Positions 1 through 9,319 are shown, numbered from the stretch's first letter. The stretch: 23,983 nucleotides of DNA from GCA-002862325 sp036339295 (GCA_036339295.1 JAYZBK010000230.1:1-23983); one strand, 5' to 3'. Notes: generated by a model not told the origin, from the letters alone. Translations and numbers: made by a program.

Positions 1-503
1 ACGCCACGTTCGACGGCATTCGGCATCCGCGTGGCGCCATCGAACTGATCGATGCCGTCGCCGTCCTCGATCGCTGCGACGTCGTCGATACGATGATCGA
101 GGGGGCGGATGCGGGCGCGGTCGACGCCGTGGCGGGCGAGCTCTCGGTGCGGGACTCGTGGCTCCGGGGCAACCGGACCCTGGCCTCGACCGGCGCAGCG
201 ATCCGGGTCCGCTCCGGGGGCGAGCTCGCGCTCGTCGACAGCACCTTCTGCGACAACCAGACCCGGGACGTCCAGGCCGACATGGCATGGACCGACCTCG
301 GCGGAAACCTCTTCGACGCCGAGGGCTGCGCCCGGATGGCCGGCGACCTCGACGGCGACGGCTGCGTCGGCGGCGCCGATCTGGGTCGACTCTTCCAGCG
401 TTGGAGCGTCACGAGCCCCAGTGCGGCGGACCTCGACCGCGACGGCACCGTCGACACCGGCGATCTCGGGGTGCTCTTTGCGAACTGGGGACGGTGCTTC
501 TGA
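1..503 (+). CDS. C-terminal fragment of a secreted beta-helix-like protein with dockerin-type repeats (partial)
   Basis: The frame is open from the left edge (first full codon at base 3) to a TGA at 501-503, so this is the last ~166 residues of a larger protein. The first part reads as short hydrophobic/polar rungs with 'STFCDNQ' and 'GGNLF' turns, typical of right-handed parallel beta-helix surface proteins. The last ~55 residues hold two calcium-loop repeats, 'DLDGDGCVGGADLGRLF' and 'DLDRDGTVDTGDLGVLF', each with the D-x-D-x-D-G pattern of dockerin type I/EF-hand modules, and end in NWGRCF. This C-terminal pair is common on exported proteins of Phycisphaerae-like planctomycetes. An extracellular or surface location is inferred; the signal peptide would lie outside the window. 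Substrate or partner is unknown. Confidence 0.8.
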   Translation, partial: ATFDGIRHPRGAIELIDAVAVLDRCDVVDTMIEGADAGAVDAVAGELSVRDSWLRGNRTLASTGAAIRVRSGGELALVDSTFCDNQTRDVQADMAWTDLGGNLFDAEGCARMAGDLDGDGCVGGADLGRLFQRWSVTSPSAADLDRDGTVDTGDLGVLFANWGRCF

Positions 504-855
504 GCGAGTGGCGAAGGCCCTCGGCGATCCGGTCCGCAAACCGCCAGCAGGTAGCCCAGGCCCGCGCCGTCGAGGAGTCCGTCGCCGATCCAGCGCTCAG
601 GTCGATGCGCCGACCGCCTCGTCCGAAACTCCCGGAGCCCGGAAAAGACCCGTCTGCCGACTCCTCGGACCCCGAGTGGGGCCGTCGAGGGGAGGACATG
701 CGGGCGGCGGCTGGACATGTCGCTCCCGCTACACTGCACGGCTCGGCGGGCCTCCCGGCCACCGCCGAATTCCGCCCCTCCGTTCCGCCCACTTGTTCCA
801 AGACACCCGAACCACCAGCCGCCCGCGGCCTCGCCCCCAGCAGGAGCCTTCGACC
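504..855. other. Intergenic region without a recognised gene
   Basis: These 352 bases separate the dockerin protein from the PrpD-like gene. Several frames are open on both strands, but none gives a protein with recognisable motifs or a ribosome binding site. A TACACT hexamer at 730-735 resembles a -10 box, but no -35 element stands at a normal distance. The Shine-Dalgarno AGGAG of the next gene is at 842-846. No terminator hairpin with a T-run was found after the first gene. Confidence 0.5.
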
Positions 856-2421
856 ATGACCGTGACCGCCGACCCCGCCACCGCCACCGTGCTCGCCCGG
901 GACACCAACCAGGCCCTCGGGATCGCCGAGTTCGCGATCGGCTTCATGAACGGCGACTTCGGCGAGCCGTCCGAGGCGGTCAAGGACAAGACGCGGCAGT
1001 TCTTCGCCGACGCCGCGGTGTGCGGCCTCTCCGCGATCGCCCTCGGCACCAACGCCCCGCTCGTCCTCCGCGAGGAGGCGGCGGAGTACCCCAAGGCCGG
1101 CGGGGTCACCGTCTTCGGCTCGACCACCGCGGTCTGCCCCGAGAAGGCGATCGCCGCGAACTGCTCCGCGGTCCGCGAGTGGGATTCCAACGGCACGAAC
1201 TTCGGCTACAACCCGGCCCTCGGTCACACCGCCGGCGAGTTCGGCCACAACGACTTCTACGCGGTGCCGGTCGCCGCGGCCCAGCTCTCGGGCAAGGACG
1301 GGGCCGCCGCCCTCCGCGGCATGATCCTCCACGACGAGATCCGCGGCCGCCTCGCCGAGGTCTTCAGCCTCAAGAGCTACAAGATCGACCACGTCGTCCA
1401 CGGCGCGATCGCCTCCGCCGCGGTCTACGGCGCGATGATGGGTGCGACCGCCGCACAGATCGAATCCGCGATCGGCATGACCGTCGCCCACTTCATCCCC
1501 TGGCGGGCGATCCGGGCCGGCAAGCAGCTCTCGGATTCCAAGGGTGCTTCGGCCGCGATCTCGACCGAGGTCGCCGTCCTCGCGATGATGCGTTCGATGA
1601 AGGGCTTCCTCGGCCCCCGCGACATCTTCCGAAATCCCGAGGCGATCTGGCGACAGTTCGAGCCGACCGACGGCGACGCCCCGTTCGACCTCGTGCTCAG
1701 CCACTCCGGCGACGACTTCGCGGTCATGGGCATGCACTTCAAGCTCGGCCTCTACGAGCACCAGTCCGCGGGCGCCCTCCAGGGCATGATCGACCTCGTC
1801 TCGGCGAACCCCGATCTCCTCCAGAACCCCGGCCTCATCGAGACGATCCGGATCGTCGCCTACGAGCCCGCCTTCGGGATCATCGGCGACCCCGCCAAGC
1901 GCGACCCCAAGACCCGCCAGAGCGCCGACCACTCGATGGCCTACATCGTCTCGACGCTCCTTCAGAAGGCGATCGACCAGGCCGCCGCGAAGGGCTCCGG
2001 CACGATCGCCGAGGGCAACGACGCGATGTGGAAGACCCTCATCCTCACGCCCTACGAGTACGACGAGAAGGCGATCTTCCGCGCCGAGACCCGCGGCCTC
2101 ATGGACAAGATCGAGTTCACCCACGGCGGCCGGGAGTACGACGACCGCTACCCCGACGGCATCCCGACCTCGGTGGTCATCGAGACCACCGACGGGCGGA
2201 CCCTCGACTCCGGCCTGGTGATGTACCCCTCCGGCCACGCCCGCAACACCACCTGCGACCTCGAAGGGATCCTGGCCAACAAGGCCGAGGTGCTCGGGAA
2301 GCTGGCGATGGACGAGCCCGCCGCGGTCATCGAGCGGTTCCGCCACGTCGACCGGCTCTCCACCGCCGACCTCGCGTCGATGAACGACTTCGCGATCAAG
2401 GACCACGGCCGCTTCGAGTGA
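856..2421 (+). CDS. prpD: MmgE/PrpD family dehydratase (2-methylcitrate dehydratase-like)
   Basis: A 521-residue protein of the MmgE/PrpD fold. In the 2-methylcitrate cycle PrpD dehydrates 2-methylcitrate to 2-methyl-cis-aconitate in the cytoplasm during propionyl-CoA breakdown. Family features include the helical N-terminal half with 'GHTAGEFGHNDFYAVP' (family position of the substrate loop), the 'IPWRAIRAGKQLSDSKGASAA' region that in PrpD carries basic substrate-binding residues, and a C-terminal domain with 'EFTHGGREYDDRYPDG'. Length is a little above the usual 450-490. ATG 856 is chosen because AGGAG at 842-846 lies 9 bases upstream; frame-open sequence before it lacks family similarity. 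A strong terminator follows. No prpB or prpC is adjacent, so the exact substrate (methylcitrate, or a related acid as in other MmgE/PrpD enzymes) is inference. Confidence 0.85.
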   Translation: MTVTADPATATVLARDTNQALGIAEFAIGFMNGDFGEPSEAVKDKTRQFFADAAVCGLSAIALGTNAPLVLREEAAEYPKAGGVTVFGSTTAVCPEKAIAANCSAVREWDSNGTNFGYNPALGHTAGEFGHNDFYAVPVAAAQLSGKDGAAALRGMILHDEIRGRLAEVFSLKSYKIDHVVHGAIASAAVYGAMMGATAAQIESAIGMTVAHFIPWRAIRAGKQLSDSKGASAAISTEVAVLAMMRSMKGFLGPRDIFRNPEAIWRQFEPTDGDAPFDLVLSHSGDDFAVMGMHFKLGLYEHQSAGALQGMIDLVSANPDLLQNPGLIETIRIVAYEPAFGIIGDPAKRDPKTRQSADHSMAYIVSTLLQKAIDQAAAKGSGTIAEGNDAMWKTLILTPYEYDEKAIFRAETRGLMDKIEFTHGGREYDDRYPDGIPTSVVIETTDGRTLDSGLVMYPSGHARNTTCDLEGILANKAEVLGKLAMDEPAAVIERFRHVDRLSTADLASMNDFAIKDHGRFE

Positions 2422-2456
2422 TCAACGCCCGAACCGGGCTCCGGACCGAAACGACG

Positions 2457-2494
2457 ACGCCCGCCCCGCCTTCTCCAAGGCCGGGCGGGCGTTT
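2457..2494 (+). terminator. Intrinsic terminator after the PrpD-like gene
   Basis: A 10-bp perfect GC stem pairs ACGCCCGCCC (2457-2466) with GGGCGGGCGT (2483-2492). Inside it, after a C-C mismatch, GCCTT (2468-2472) pairs with AAGGC (2477-2481) around a CTCC loop. The stem runs into TTT at 2492-2494. It lies 36 bases after the prpD stop codon. Confidence 0.8.
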
Positions 2495-2569
2495 CGTCCG
2501 ATGATCAGAAGACCGATCCGGCGACCGTGGAGCCGGCTCGCCCCTTCCGGGAGCTCCAAGGTGACCAGC

Positions 2570-3505
2570 ATGCCGACCACCGAGACCACCCCGACGCCCG
2601 TCCCAGCCGGCCCCACCTCCGGTCCCCCCGCCGCCCGCTTCGACGTCGCGGCCCTGCAGACCGCCCTCCAGCAGATCGTGCAGGGGATCCGCGATGAACG
2701 GACCCACGCCGAGATGCTCTTCAAGCAGTCCGAGGCCCTGACCTCGCTCCTGGGATGGCTTCGTCCCGACGCCCCCTTCCCCGCGACCCGCGGCTGGGCG
2801 GCTTCTCCAGACTTCCTGCAGCTCGAAGTCGAGGCGATCCGCGAGGTGGCCCGCCGCGACGGACTCGAGGGTCTGCACGTGGTCGAGGCCTCGAGCGGGG
2901 TGTCGACCCTGACCGCCGCCTACACCCTCAAGCGACTCGGAGCGGATCCGAGTACCTGCGGCGTCACCAGCTACGAACACGACGCGACCTACGCTCGACA
3001 GACGCGGGAGATGATCGAGGATCACGATCTCGCCGACTTCGCGAGCGTGGTGCACGCCCCCCTGGTCGCCCAGGAGATCGAGGGCATGCCCTTCCAGTGG
3101 TACGACTCGACGACCATTGAACAGCTCGCACCGATCTCGATCCTGGTGGTCGACGGCCCTCCGGGACGTCTCGGACCGATCGCCCGCTTCCCCGCCCTGC
3201 CTCGTTTCGCGGCTCGGTTGCGACCGGGGGCAATCGTCCTCGCCGACGACGCCGCCCGACCGGGCGAGATCGAGATGGTGCGTCGCTGGGCCGCCGCCCA
3301 CCCGAACGCGACGGTCGAGTCGATCGCGACCGAGAAGGGCGCGGCCCGACTCCGGTTCTCCAGAATCTCGGTGATGAGCCGCGTGCCCGCGTCGTTCAGA
3401 GGAACGACCGGACCCGCGCGACCTCGTCGGTCGATCCCAGCACCACCGGCACCCGCTGGTGCAGCCGTTGTGGGTTCACCTCGAGCGTGCGGTGTTCGCC
3501 GCTGA
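2570..3505 (+). CDS. Class I SAM-dependent methyltransferase, substrate unknown
   Basis: A 311-residue protein with a Rossmann-type methyltransferase core resembling the Methyltransf_24 group. Motif I is 'HVVEASSGVSTLTAA', followed by the acidic ribose-binding segment 'SYEHDATYAR', the motif IV-like 'ILVVDGPPG', and 'LRPGAIVLADDAARPGE'. Residues ~25-60 are helical ('LQTALQQIVQGIRDERTHAEM') and may be a coiled segment. Starts at 2501 or GTG 2561 are possible; ATG 2570 is preferred because AAGG stands ~8 bases before it and 2501 abuts the terminator. The final ~36 codons (3396-3505) are antisense to the end of fructose bisphosphatase, are rich in Pro/Arg/Ala and look like read-through beyond the folded domain. 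The methyl acceptor cannot be named from sequence. Confidence 0.75.
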   Translation: MPTTETTPTPVPAGPTSGPPAARFDVAALQTALQQIVQGIRDERTHAEMLFKQSEALTSLLGWLRPDAPFPATRGWAASPDFLQLEVEAIREVARRDGLEGLHVVEASSGVSTLTAAYTLKRLGADPSTCGVTSYEHDATYARQTREMIEDHDLADFASVVHAPLVAQEIEGMPFQWYDSTTIEQLAPISILVVDGPPGRLGPIARFPALPRFAARLRPGAIVLADDAARPGEIEMVRRWAAAHPNATVESIATEKGAARLRFSRISVMSRVPASFRGTTGPARPRRSIPAPPAPAGAAVVGSPRACGVRR

Positions 3506-4385
3506 GCGAGACGCCGCCGGCCTGCTCGATGAGCATCGCCATGGGATTCGCCTCGTAGAGGAGCCGGAGCTTGCCGGTGGGGTTCTTCGCGGTCGGCGGA
3601 TAGAGGAACACGCCGCCCCGGATCAGGGTGCGATGAACGTCGGCGACCATCGAACCGATGTAGCGACTCGAGTAGCCGGACGCATGCGCGTTCTGGAGAT
3701 ACCGCTGGTATCCCTCGGGAAAGCTCGAGGCGTTCGCCTCGTTCACCGAGTAGATCGGGCCGTTCTCCGGCATGCGAAGACCGCTGCGCACGCGAAGGAA
3801 GGACCCGATCGCCTGGTCCAGGACGAACATGTCGACGCCGTTGCCGGTCGTGAGGCACATGATCGTGCTCGATCCGTACAGGATGTAGCCCGCGGCGACC
3901 TGCTCGGTGCCGGGTCGGCAGACCGTCCGCTCCCCGTCGGGCTCGCCCGGGAAGTTCCGGGTGACGGAGAAGATCGTCCCGACCCCGACGGCGCTGTCGA
4001 GGTTGCTCGAGCCGTCGAGCGGGTCGAAGAGCACGCAGTACTTCCCGCCCTCGCCCGATCGTCGGAGGATGCGCGGCTCCTCGTCCTCCTCGCTGGCGAG
4101 GACCGCGATCGAGGCACGGTCGCCGAGGCATCGCATGATGATCTCGTTGGCGATCACGTCCATCCGGAGCTGCTGTTCCCCCTGGACGTTCTCGGTGCCG
4201 TGGGCCCCGAGGACGTCGTCGAGGCGGGCCCGACGGACCTTGTTCGCGATCGTCTTCCCGCTGAGCGAGATCGCCGAGCAGATCCAGGAGCGATCGCCCT
4301 CCGCCGCGGGCTGCCGGGCCTCCTCCGCGAGGACGGGCGTCTGGAGGCTCAGGAGGTTGTCGTGGACGAGGTCGGCGTCGCTCAT
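3396..4385 (-). CDS. fbp: Fructose-1,6-bisphosphatase class I
   Basis: A 329-residue cytoplasmic enzyme that hydrolyses fructose-1,6-bisphosphate to fructose-6-phosphate in gluconeogenesis. Class I signatures are complete: 'ENVQGEQQLRMDVIANE' (residues 65-81), metal ligands in 'ASEEDEEP' (E99, E100) and 'FDPLDGSSN' (120-128), 'RYIGSMVADVHR' (241-252), and 'GKLRLLYEANPMAMLIEQ' with the metal-binding E278. The C-terminal 'QRLHQRVPVVLGS' is also conserved, which shows that this strand is the constrained one in the 110-base convergent overlap with the methyltransferase gene. The ATG at 4385 has no clear Shine-Dalgarno sequence. The gene is divergent from the thiolase gene, with 133 bases between starts. 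Confidence 0.95.
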   Translation of the reverse strand: MSDADLVHDNLLSLQTPVLAEEARQPAAEGDRSWICSAISLSGKTIANKVRRARLDDVLGAHGTENVQGEQQLRMDVIANEIIMRCLGDRASIAVLASEEDEEPRILRRSGEGGKYCVLFDPLDGSSNLDSAVGVGTIFSVTRNFPGEPDGERTVCRPGTEQVAAGYILYGSSTIMCLTTGNGVDMFVLDQAIGSFLRVRSGLRMPENGPIYSVNEANASSFPEGYQRYLQNAHASGYSSRYIGSMVADVHRTLIRGGVFLYPPTAKNPTGKLRLLYEANPMAMLIEQAGGVSLSGEHRTLEVNPQRLHQRVPVVLGSTDEVARVRSFL

Positions 4386-4476
4386 ACGCCCAGTATCGGC
4401 GACGCGGGGTTCTGGAAACCAGCCCGAAACCCCGTTTCGAGGCCGTGGAGGGGCGATTCGGACCTTCCGTGCCGGA

Positions 4477-4482
4477 TATCAT
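4477..4482 (+). promoter_or_regulatory. Candidate -10 box (TATCAT) for the thiolase gene
   Basis: TATCAT, a five-of-six match to TATAAT, stands 36 bases upstream of the thiolase ATG in the divergent fbp/thiolase spacer (4386-4518). No convincing -35 box is at 16-18 bases. The same hexamer occurs in two other promoter regions of this window (9314-9319 and 11159-11164, minus strand). Confidence 0.4.
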
Positions 4483-4518
4483 GGCTCGCCCGAACTCACC
4501 CCAGCGGACCCAGCACCG

Positions 4519-5706
4519 ATGTCGAACGACGCCACCACCCCCGTGATCCTCTCCGCCCGCCGCACCCCCATCGGTCGCTTCCTCGGCGGCCTCGCGCGGG
4601 TCCCGGCCCCCGAACTCGGCCGCATCGCGATCGAGGCCGCGCTGGAGGACGCCTCCGTCCCCGCCAACGCGATCGACGAGGTCTTCATGGGCTGCGTGCT
4701 GCAGGCCGGCGTCGGGCAGAACCCGGCCCGCCAGGCGGCGCTCGCCGCGGGCATCCCCGACACCGTGACCGCGGTCACCGTCAACAAGGTCTGCGGCTCC
4801 GGTCTCGAGGCGGTCATGCAGGCGGCCCGGGCGATCAAGGCCGGCGACATCTCCGCCGCGATCGCCGGCGGCATGGAGAACATGGACCTCGCCCCCCACT
4901 TCGCCCACGTGCGTTCGGGCGTGAAGTACGGCCCGGCCACCATGCAGGACCACATGGCCGCCGACGGCCTCACCTGCGCCTTCGAGAACTGGCCGATGGG
5001 CAACGCGGCCGAGTGGATCGCCGACGCCCACGAGGTGAGCCGCGACGAACAGGATCGCTTCAGCGCCCAGAGCCACAACCGGGCCGAGGCCGCGTGGAGC
5101 AACGGCTTCTTCGAGACCGAGGTCGTGCCGATGACCGCCGAGCAGTGCAAGGCGAAGGCCGGCGTCGAGCAGGACGAGGGCTTCCGCCCCGGCTCGACCC
5201 CCGACGCCCTCGGCAAGCTCCGGCCGGCCTTCACCAAGGAGGGTTCGGTCACCGCGGGCAACGCCAGCCAGATCTCCGACGGGGCCGCGGCGGTCGTCGT
5301 CACGAGCGCCGCGAAGGCCGCGGAGCTCGGGGCCACTCCGCTCGCCTCGATCGTCGACTACAACACCGCCGGCGTCGCCCCGAAGGAGCTGTTCTTCGCC
5401 CCGGCGGTCGGCATCAAGGCGATGCTGGAGAAGAACGGCCTCTCGGTCGACGACATCGACCTCTTCGAGATCAACGAGGCCTTCGCAGCCCAGGTCCTCG
5501 CCGACATCAAGCACCTCGGCGTGCCCGAGGAGAAGCTCAACATCTGCGGCGGCGGCATCGCCCTGGGCCATCCGATCGGGGCCAGCGGCGCCCGCGTCCT
5601 GACCACGCTGCTCCACCAGCTCAAGCGCACCGGCGGCAAGCGAGGCATCGCCAGCCTCTGCCTCGGCGGCGGCAACGCCGTCAGCATGCTCGTCGAGATG
5701 GCCTGA
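4519..5706 (+). CDS. atoB: Acetyl-CoA C-acetyltransferase (biosynthetic-type thiolase)
   Basis: A 395-residue thiolase that condenses two acetyl-CoA to acetoacetyl-CoA or runs the reverse reaction. All catalytic elements are present: the nucleophilic Cys92 in 'NKVCGSG', the 'GGMENM' loop, 'DLFEINEAFAAQ', His351 in 'ALGHPIGASGAR', and the second active-site Cys381 in 'CLGGGNAV'. The length is normal for AtoB/PhaA enzymes. No strong Shine-Dalgarno sequence precedes ATG 4519, but upstream in-frame sequence is not thiolase-like. It may serve acetoacetyl-CoA, ketone or fatty-acid metabolism; no PHA or mevalonate genes are adjacent, so the pathway is not resolved. The family also includes longer-chain 3-ketoacyl-CoA thiolases, but the active-site loops favour the acetyl-CoA type. 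Confidence 0.9.
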   Translation: MSNDATTPVILSARRTPIGRFLGGLARVPAPELGRIAIEAALEDASVPANAIDEVFMGCVLQAGVGQNPARQAALAAGIPDTVTAVTVNKVCGSGLEAVMQAARAIKAGDISAAIAGGMENMDLAPHFAHVRSGVKYGPATMQDHMAADGLTCAFENWPMGNAAEWIADAHEVSRDEQDRFSAQSHNRAEAAWSNGFFETEVVPMTAEQCKAKAGVEQDEGFRPGSTPDALGKLRPAFTKEGSVTAGNASQISDGAAAVVVTSAAKAAELGATPLASIVDYNTAGVAPKELFFAPAVGIKAMLEKNGLSVDDIDLFEINEAFAAQVLADIKHLGVPEEKLNICGGGIALGHPIGASGARVLTTLLHQLKRTGGKRGIASLCLGGGNAVSMLVEMA

Positions 5707-5741
5707 CCGGAGAATCCGGGCGGCTCGACGCGGGAACCGGC

Positions 5742-7583
5742 TCAGTCGGCGACGGAACCACCCGTCACCGCCTCGCCGGTCTGCACCCGCCAGAGATTCG
5801 CGTAGATCCCGTCGAGGGCGAGAAGCTCCTCGTGGGTGCCTCGCTCCACCACGCGGCCCTCGTCGAGCACGTTGATGCTTGCGGCGTTCCGGACCGTCGA
5901 GAGTCGATGGGCGATGACGAGGGTCGTGCGGTCGACGCAGATCGTGCGGAGCGATCGCTGCATGGCCGCCTCGGTCTCGTTGTCGACGCTGGCCGTCGCC
6001 TCGTCGAGGACCAGGATCGGGGCATCCTTGAGGATCGCCCGCGCCATCGCGATCCGCTGCCGCTGCCCCCCCGAGAGCTTCTGGCCCCGCTCCCCCACGA
6101 CCGTGTCGTAGCCGTGCGGGAGCTGCACGATGAAATCGTGGGCCTCGGCGAGCGTCGCCGCCTCGACGATCCGCTCGAACGGCGGCTCGGTCCAGTGGAC
6201 CGGATCGTCGTCGGGGCCCTGCCACCCGTACGCGATGTTCTCGCGGACCGTGCCCTCGAACAGGTAGACGTCCTGGCTGACCAGCGACACCTGCCGTCGC
6301 AGGTCGCGGAGATGGAGGTCGCGCACGTCGAGGTCGTCGATGCGAATCGGCCCGCCGGCGTCGTCGACGTCGTAGAAGCGCAGCAGGAGCTTGACGAGGG
6401 TGCTCTTCCCCGCACCGGTCGATCCGATGACCGCGGTGGTCCGCCCCGCGGGGATGTCCAGGTCGAGCCCCCGGAGCACCGGCGTCCCGGGGACGTAGGC
6501 GAAGTCGACCGACTCGAAGCGAACCGATCCGACGGCCTGCTCGATCCGGGTCGGACCGTCGACGATCGCCGGCTGGACCTCGAGCAGGTCGAGCAGTCGA
6601 CGAGTGGAGGCCATGGCCCTCTGGTAGAGGTCGAGCACCGCCCCGACCCGCGTGAACGGCCAGAGAAGACGCTGGGTGAGGAACACGAGCAGGCCGAACG
6701 CCCCCACCGCGAGCGTGCCGTCGAGCGCCAGGCGCCCGCCCACGAGCAGCGTGACGAGGAACCCCATCATGATCACGACGCGGATGAGCGGACTGAAGGC
6801 GGAGCTCAGCAGGATCGCCCGGCGATTCCGCTCCGCGTACTCGGCGCTCTCGTCGCCGATTCGACCGTGCTCGCTCCGCTCGGCGGTGAAGCTCTTGACG
6901 GTGGCGATCCCGCCGATCGCGTTCGCGAGCCGGGCGTTGAGGTCGCCGACCTGGGCCCGGACGTCCGCGTAGCGGGGCTCCAGTCGCTTCTGGAACCAGA
7001 GCGAACCGAGGATCACGAGCGGCACCGGGATCATCGCGAGCCACGCGACCTCCGGTGAGATGATGAAGAACGCGGTGGTCACCGTGACGGCGGTCACCGC
7101 GAGCTGGATGATCTCGTTCGCCCCGGTGTCGAGGAACCGCTCCAGCTGGTTCACGTCGTCGGAGAGGATCGCGAGCAGGCCGCCGGTCGACCGATCCTCG
7201 AACCAGCGAAGCTCGAGGTCCTGCACGTGCCCGTACGCATCCATCCGGGCCTCGTGCTGGATCGCCTGGGCGAGGTTGCGCCACGCGATCCCGTAGAGCC
7301 ACTCGAAGACCGACTCGAGTCCCCAGATCACGATCGTGGCGATTCCCAGGACGATCAGCTGGTGGAAGGGATCGGGGAAGCCGAGCTTCGCGACGAGCGA
7401 GTCCTGGCGGGCCACCACCACGTCGATCGCGGCCCCGATGATGAACGGCGGCGCGAGATCGAGCAGCTTGTTCAGGATCGAGCAGGTGGTCGCCCAGGCG
7501 ATCCGTCCGCGGAACGGTCGGGCGTACCGAAGCAGGCGAGGCAGCGGGTGCCCGGGTCGGATCGTGGCGTCGGTCGCGGTCAC
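5742..7583 (-). CDS. ABC exporter, fused membrane and ATPase domains (MsbA/multidrug type)
   Basis: A 613-residue half-transporter expected to work as a homodimer in the inner membrane. Residues ~20-320 form the six-helix exporter domain. The ATPase domain has Walker A 'GSTGAGKST' (387-395), a Q-loop in 'SLVSQD', signature 'LSGGQ' (503-507), Walker B 'ILVLDEA' (~523-529), and the H-loop His559 in 'IAHRLST'. The frame is open further upstream to a TTG at 7643, but GTG 7583 starts just before the first conserved residues and is preferred; it has only a GAGG placed too close for a normal Shine-Dalgarno sequence. It lies downstream of ahcY on the same strand with a terminator-like hairpin between, so it is probably a separate unit. 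Substrate (lipid, drug or peptide) cannot be told. Confidence 0.9.
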   Translation of the reverse strand: MTATDATIRPGHPLPRLLRYARPFRGRIAWATTCSILNKLLDLAPPFIIGAAIDVVVARQDSLVAKLGFPDPFHQLIVLGIATIVIWGLESVFEWLYGIAWRNLAQAIQHEARMDAYGHVQDLELRWFEDRSTGGLLAILSDDVNQLERFLDTGANEIIQLAVTAVTVTTAFFIISPEVAWLAMIPVPLVILGSLWFQKRLEPRYADVRAQVGDLNARLANAIGGIATVKSFTAERSEHGRIGDESAEYAERNRRAILLSSAFSPLIRVVIMMGFLVTLLVGGRLALDGTLAVGAFGLLVFLTQRLLWPFTRVGAVLDLYQRAMASTRRLLDLLEVQPAIVDGPTRIEQAVGSVRFESVDFAYVPGTPVLRGLDLDIPAGRTTAVIGSTGAGKSTLVKLLLRFYDVDDAGGPIRIDDLDVRDLHLRDLRRQVSLVSQDVYLFEGTVRENIAYGWQGPDDDPVHWTEPPFERIVEAATLAEAHDFIVQLPHGYDTVVGERGQKLSGGQRQRIAMARAILKDAPILVLDEATASVDNETEAAMQRSLRTICVDRTTLVIAHRLSTVRNAASINVLDEGRVVERGTHEELLALDGIYANLWRVQTGEAVTGGSVAD

Positions 7584-7625
7584 GCCTCGAATTCTAGCTG
7601 GTGACCGGACGGCCCCGGAACGAGA

Positions 7626-7659
7626 CAGGGGCGACACGGCCAAGGCCGCGCCGCCCCTG
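7626..7659 (-). terminator. Candidate terminator after ahcY
   Basis: CAGGGGCG (7626-7633) pairs perfectly with CGCCCCTG (7652-7659), with a further inner GGCC/GGCC pairing around 7638-7647. It begins 19 bases after the ahcY stop. On the minus strand the stem is followed by TGTCTCGTTCC, a poor T-tract, so termination strength is uncertain. Confidence 0.5.
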
Positions 7660-7677
7660 CGCGTGGACTCGGATGGA

Positions 7678-9183
<1,506 letters not shown>

Positions 9184-9205
9184 GGCTGGCTCCAATGGCG
9201 TGTTG

Positions 9206-9281
9206 CAGGGCCGGAAATCGAGATTCCGGGGGACCGATGGGGTTCGATGGGCCTGAATCGCCGGTTTCGCGGCTGGCCCTG
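9206..9281 (-). promoter_or_regulatory. Candidate structured leader RNA of ahcY
   Basis: In the minus-strand transcript, CAGGGCC (9281-9275) can pair perfectly with GGCCCTG (9212-9206), closing a 62-base interior. That interior contains two local hairpins: GCCG/CGGC with a six-base loop (9273-9260) and GGAA/TTCC (9227-9213), the latter extendable to CCGGAA/TTCCGG at the cost of the closing stem. An alternative pairing, GGCCC (9275-9279) with GGGCC (9249-9253), is mutually exclusive with the closing stem. It does not match what I know of the SAH riboswitch consensus. GC-rich DNA folds easily, so this is only a candidate. Confidence 0.3.
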
Positions 9282-9283
9282 AA

Positions 9284-9315
9284 TTCATCCGTTCATCCGG
9301 ATGAACGGATCGAAT
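9284..9315 (-). promoter_or_regulatory. Composite palindromic operator upstream of ahcY
   Basis: ATCCGTTCATCC (9287-9298) is followed directly by its exact reverse complement GGATGAACGGAT (9299-9310), a perfect 24-bp palindrome. Its core half-site TTCATCC is repeated in tandem (9284-9290 and 9292-9298), and the mirrored GGATGAA (9299-9305) is followed by GGAT-C-GAA (9307-9314), so the site can be read as two nested inverted pairs. It starts 4 bases downstream of a minus-strand -10 box and would cover the transcription start. The dyad shape and the ArsR-type regulator gene next door suggest it is that regulator's operator (inference). Confidence 0.7.
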
Positions 9316-9319
9316 GATA
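9314..9319 (-). promoter_or_regulatory. Candidate -10 box (TATCAT) of the ahcY promoter
   Basis: TATCAT is read on the minus strand (plus-strand ATGATA). Transcription would begin ~7 bases downstream, inside the palindrome at 9287-9310, giving a leader of roughly 120 bases before the TTG start at 9183. The -35 region at 17-base spacing (TGGTCC on the minus strand) is a weak match. Confidence 0.5.

Noticed and set aside
712..735. A full promoter (TGGACA and TACACT) before the PrpD-like gene
   Set aside because: The two boxes are only 12 bases apart, too close for a standard sigma-70 type promoter.
504..855. A small gene in the spacer before the PrpD-like gene
   Set aside because: Open frames exist on both strands, but none has a ribosome site with a plausible start, membrane segment or recognisable motif.
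3022..7302. Very long open frames on the minus strand (3022-7302) and plus strand (3459-7058)
   Set aside because: They run antisense or out of frame to fbp, thiolase and the ABC exporter, have Arg/Pro/Gly-rich composition and no domain motifs. They arise because GC-rich DNA has few stop codons.
9287..9310. The palindrome as an intrinsic terminator of the regulator gene
   Set aside because: It would form a 10-bp stem with a CCGG loop, but no T-run follows on the minus strand, and a -10 box lies directly upstream, which favours an operator.
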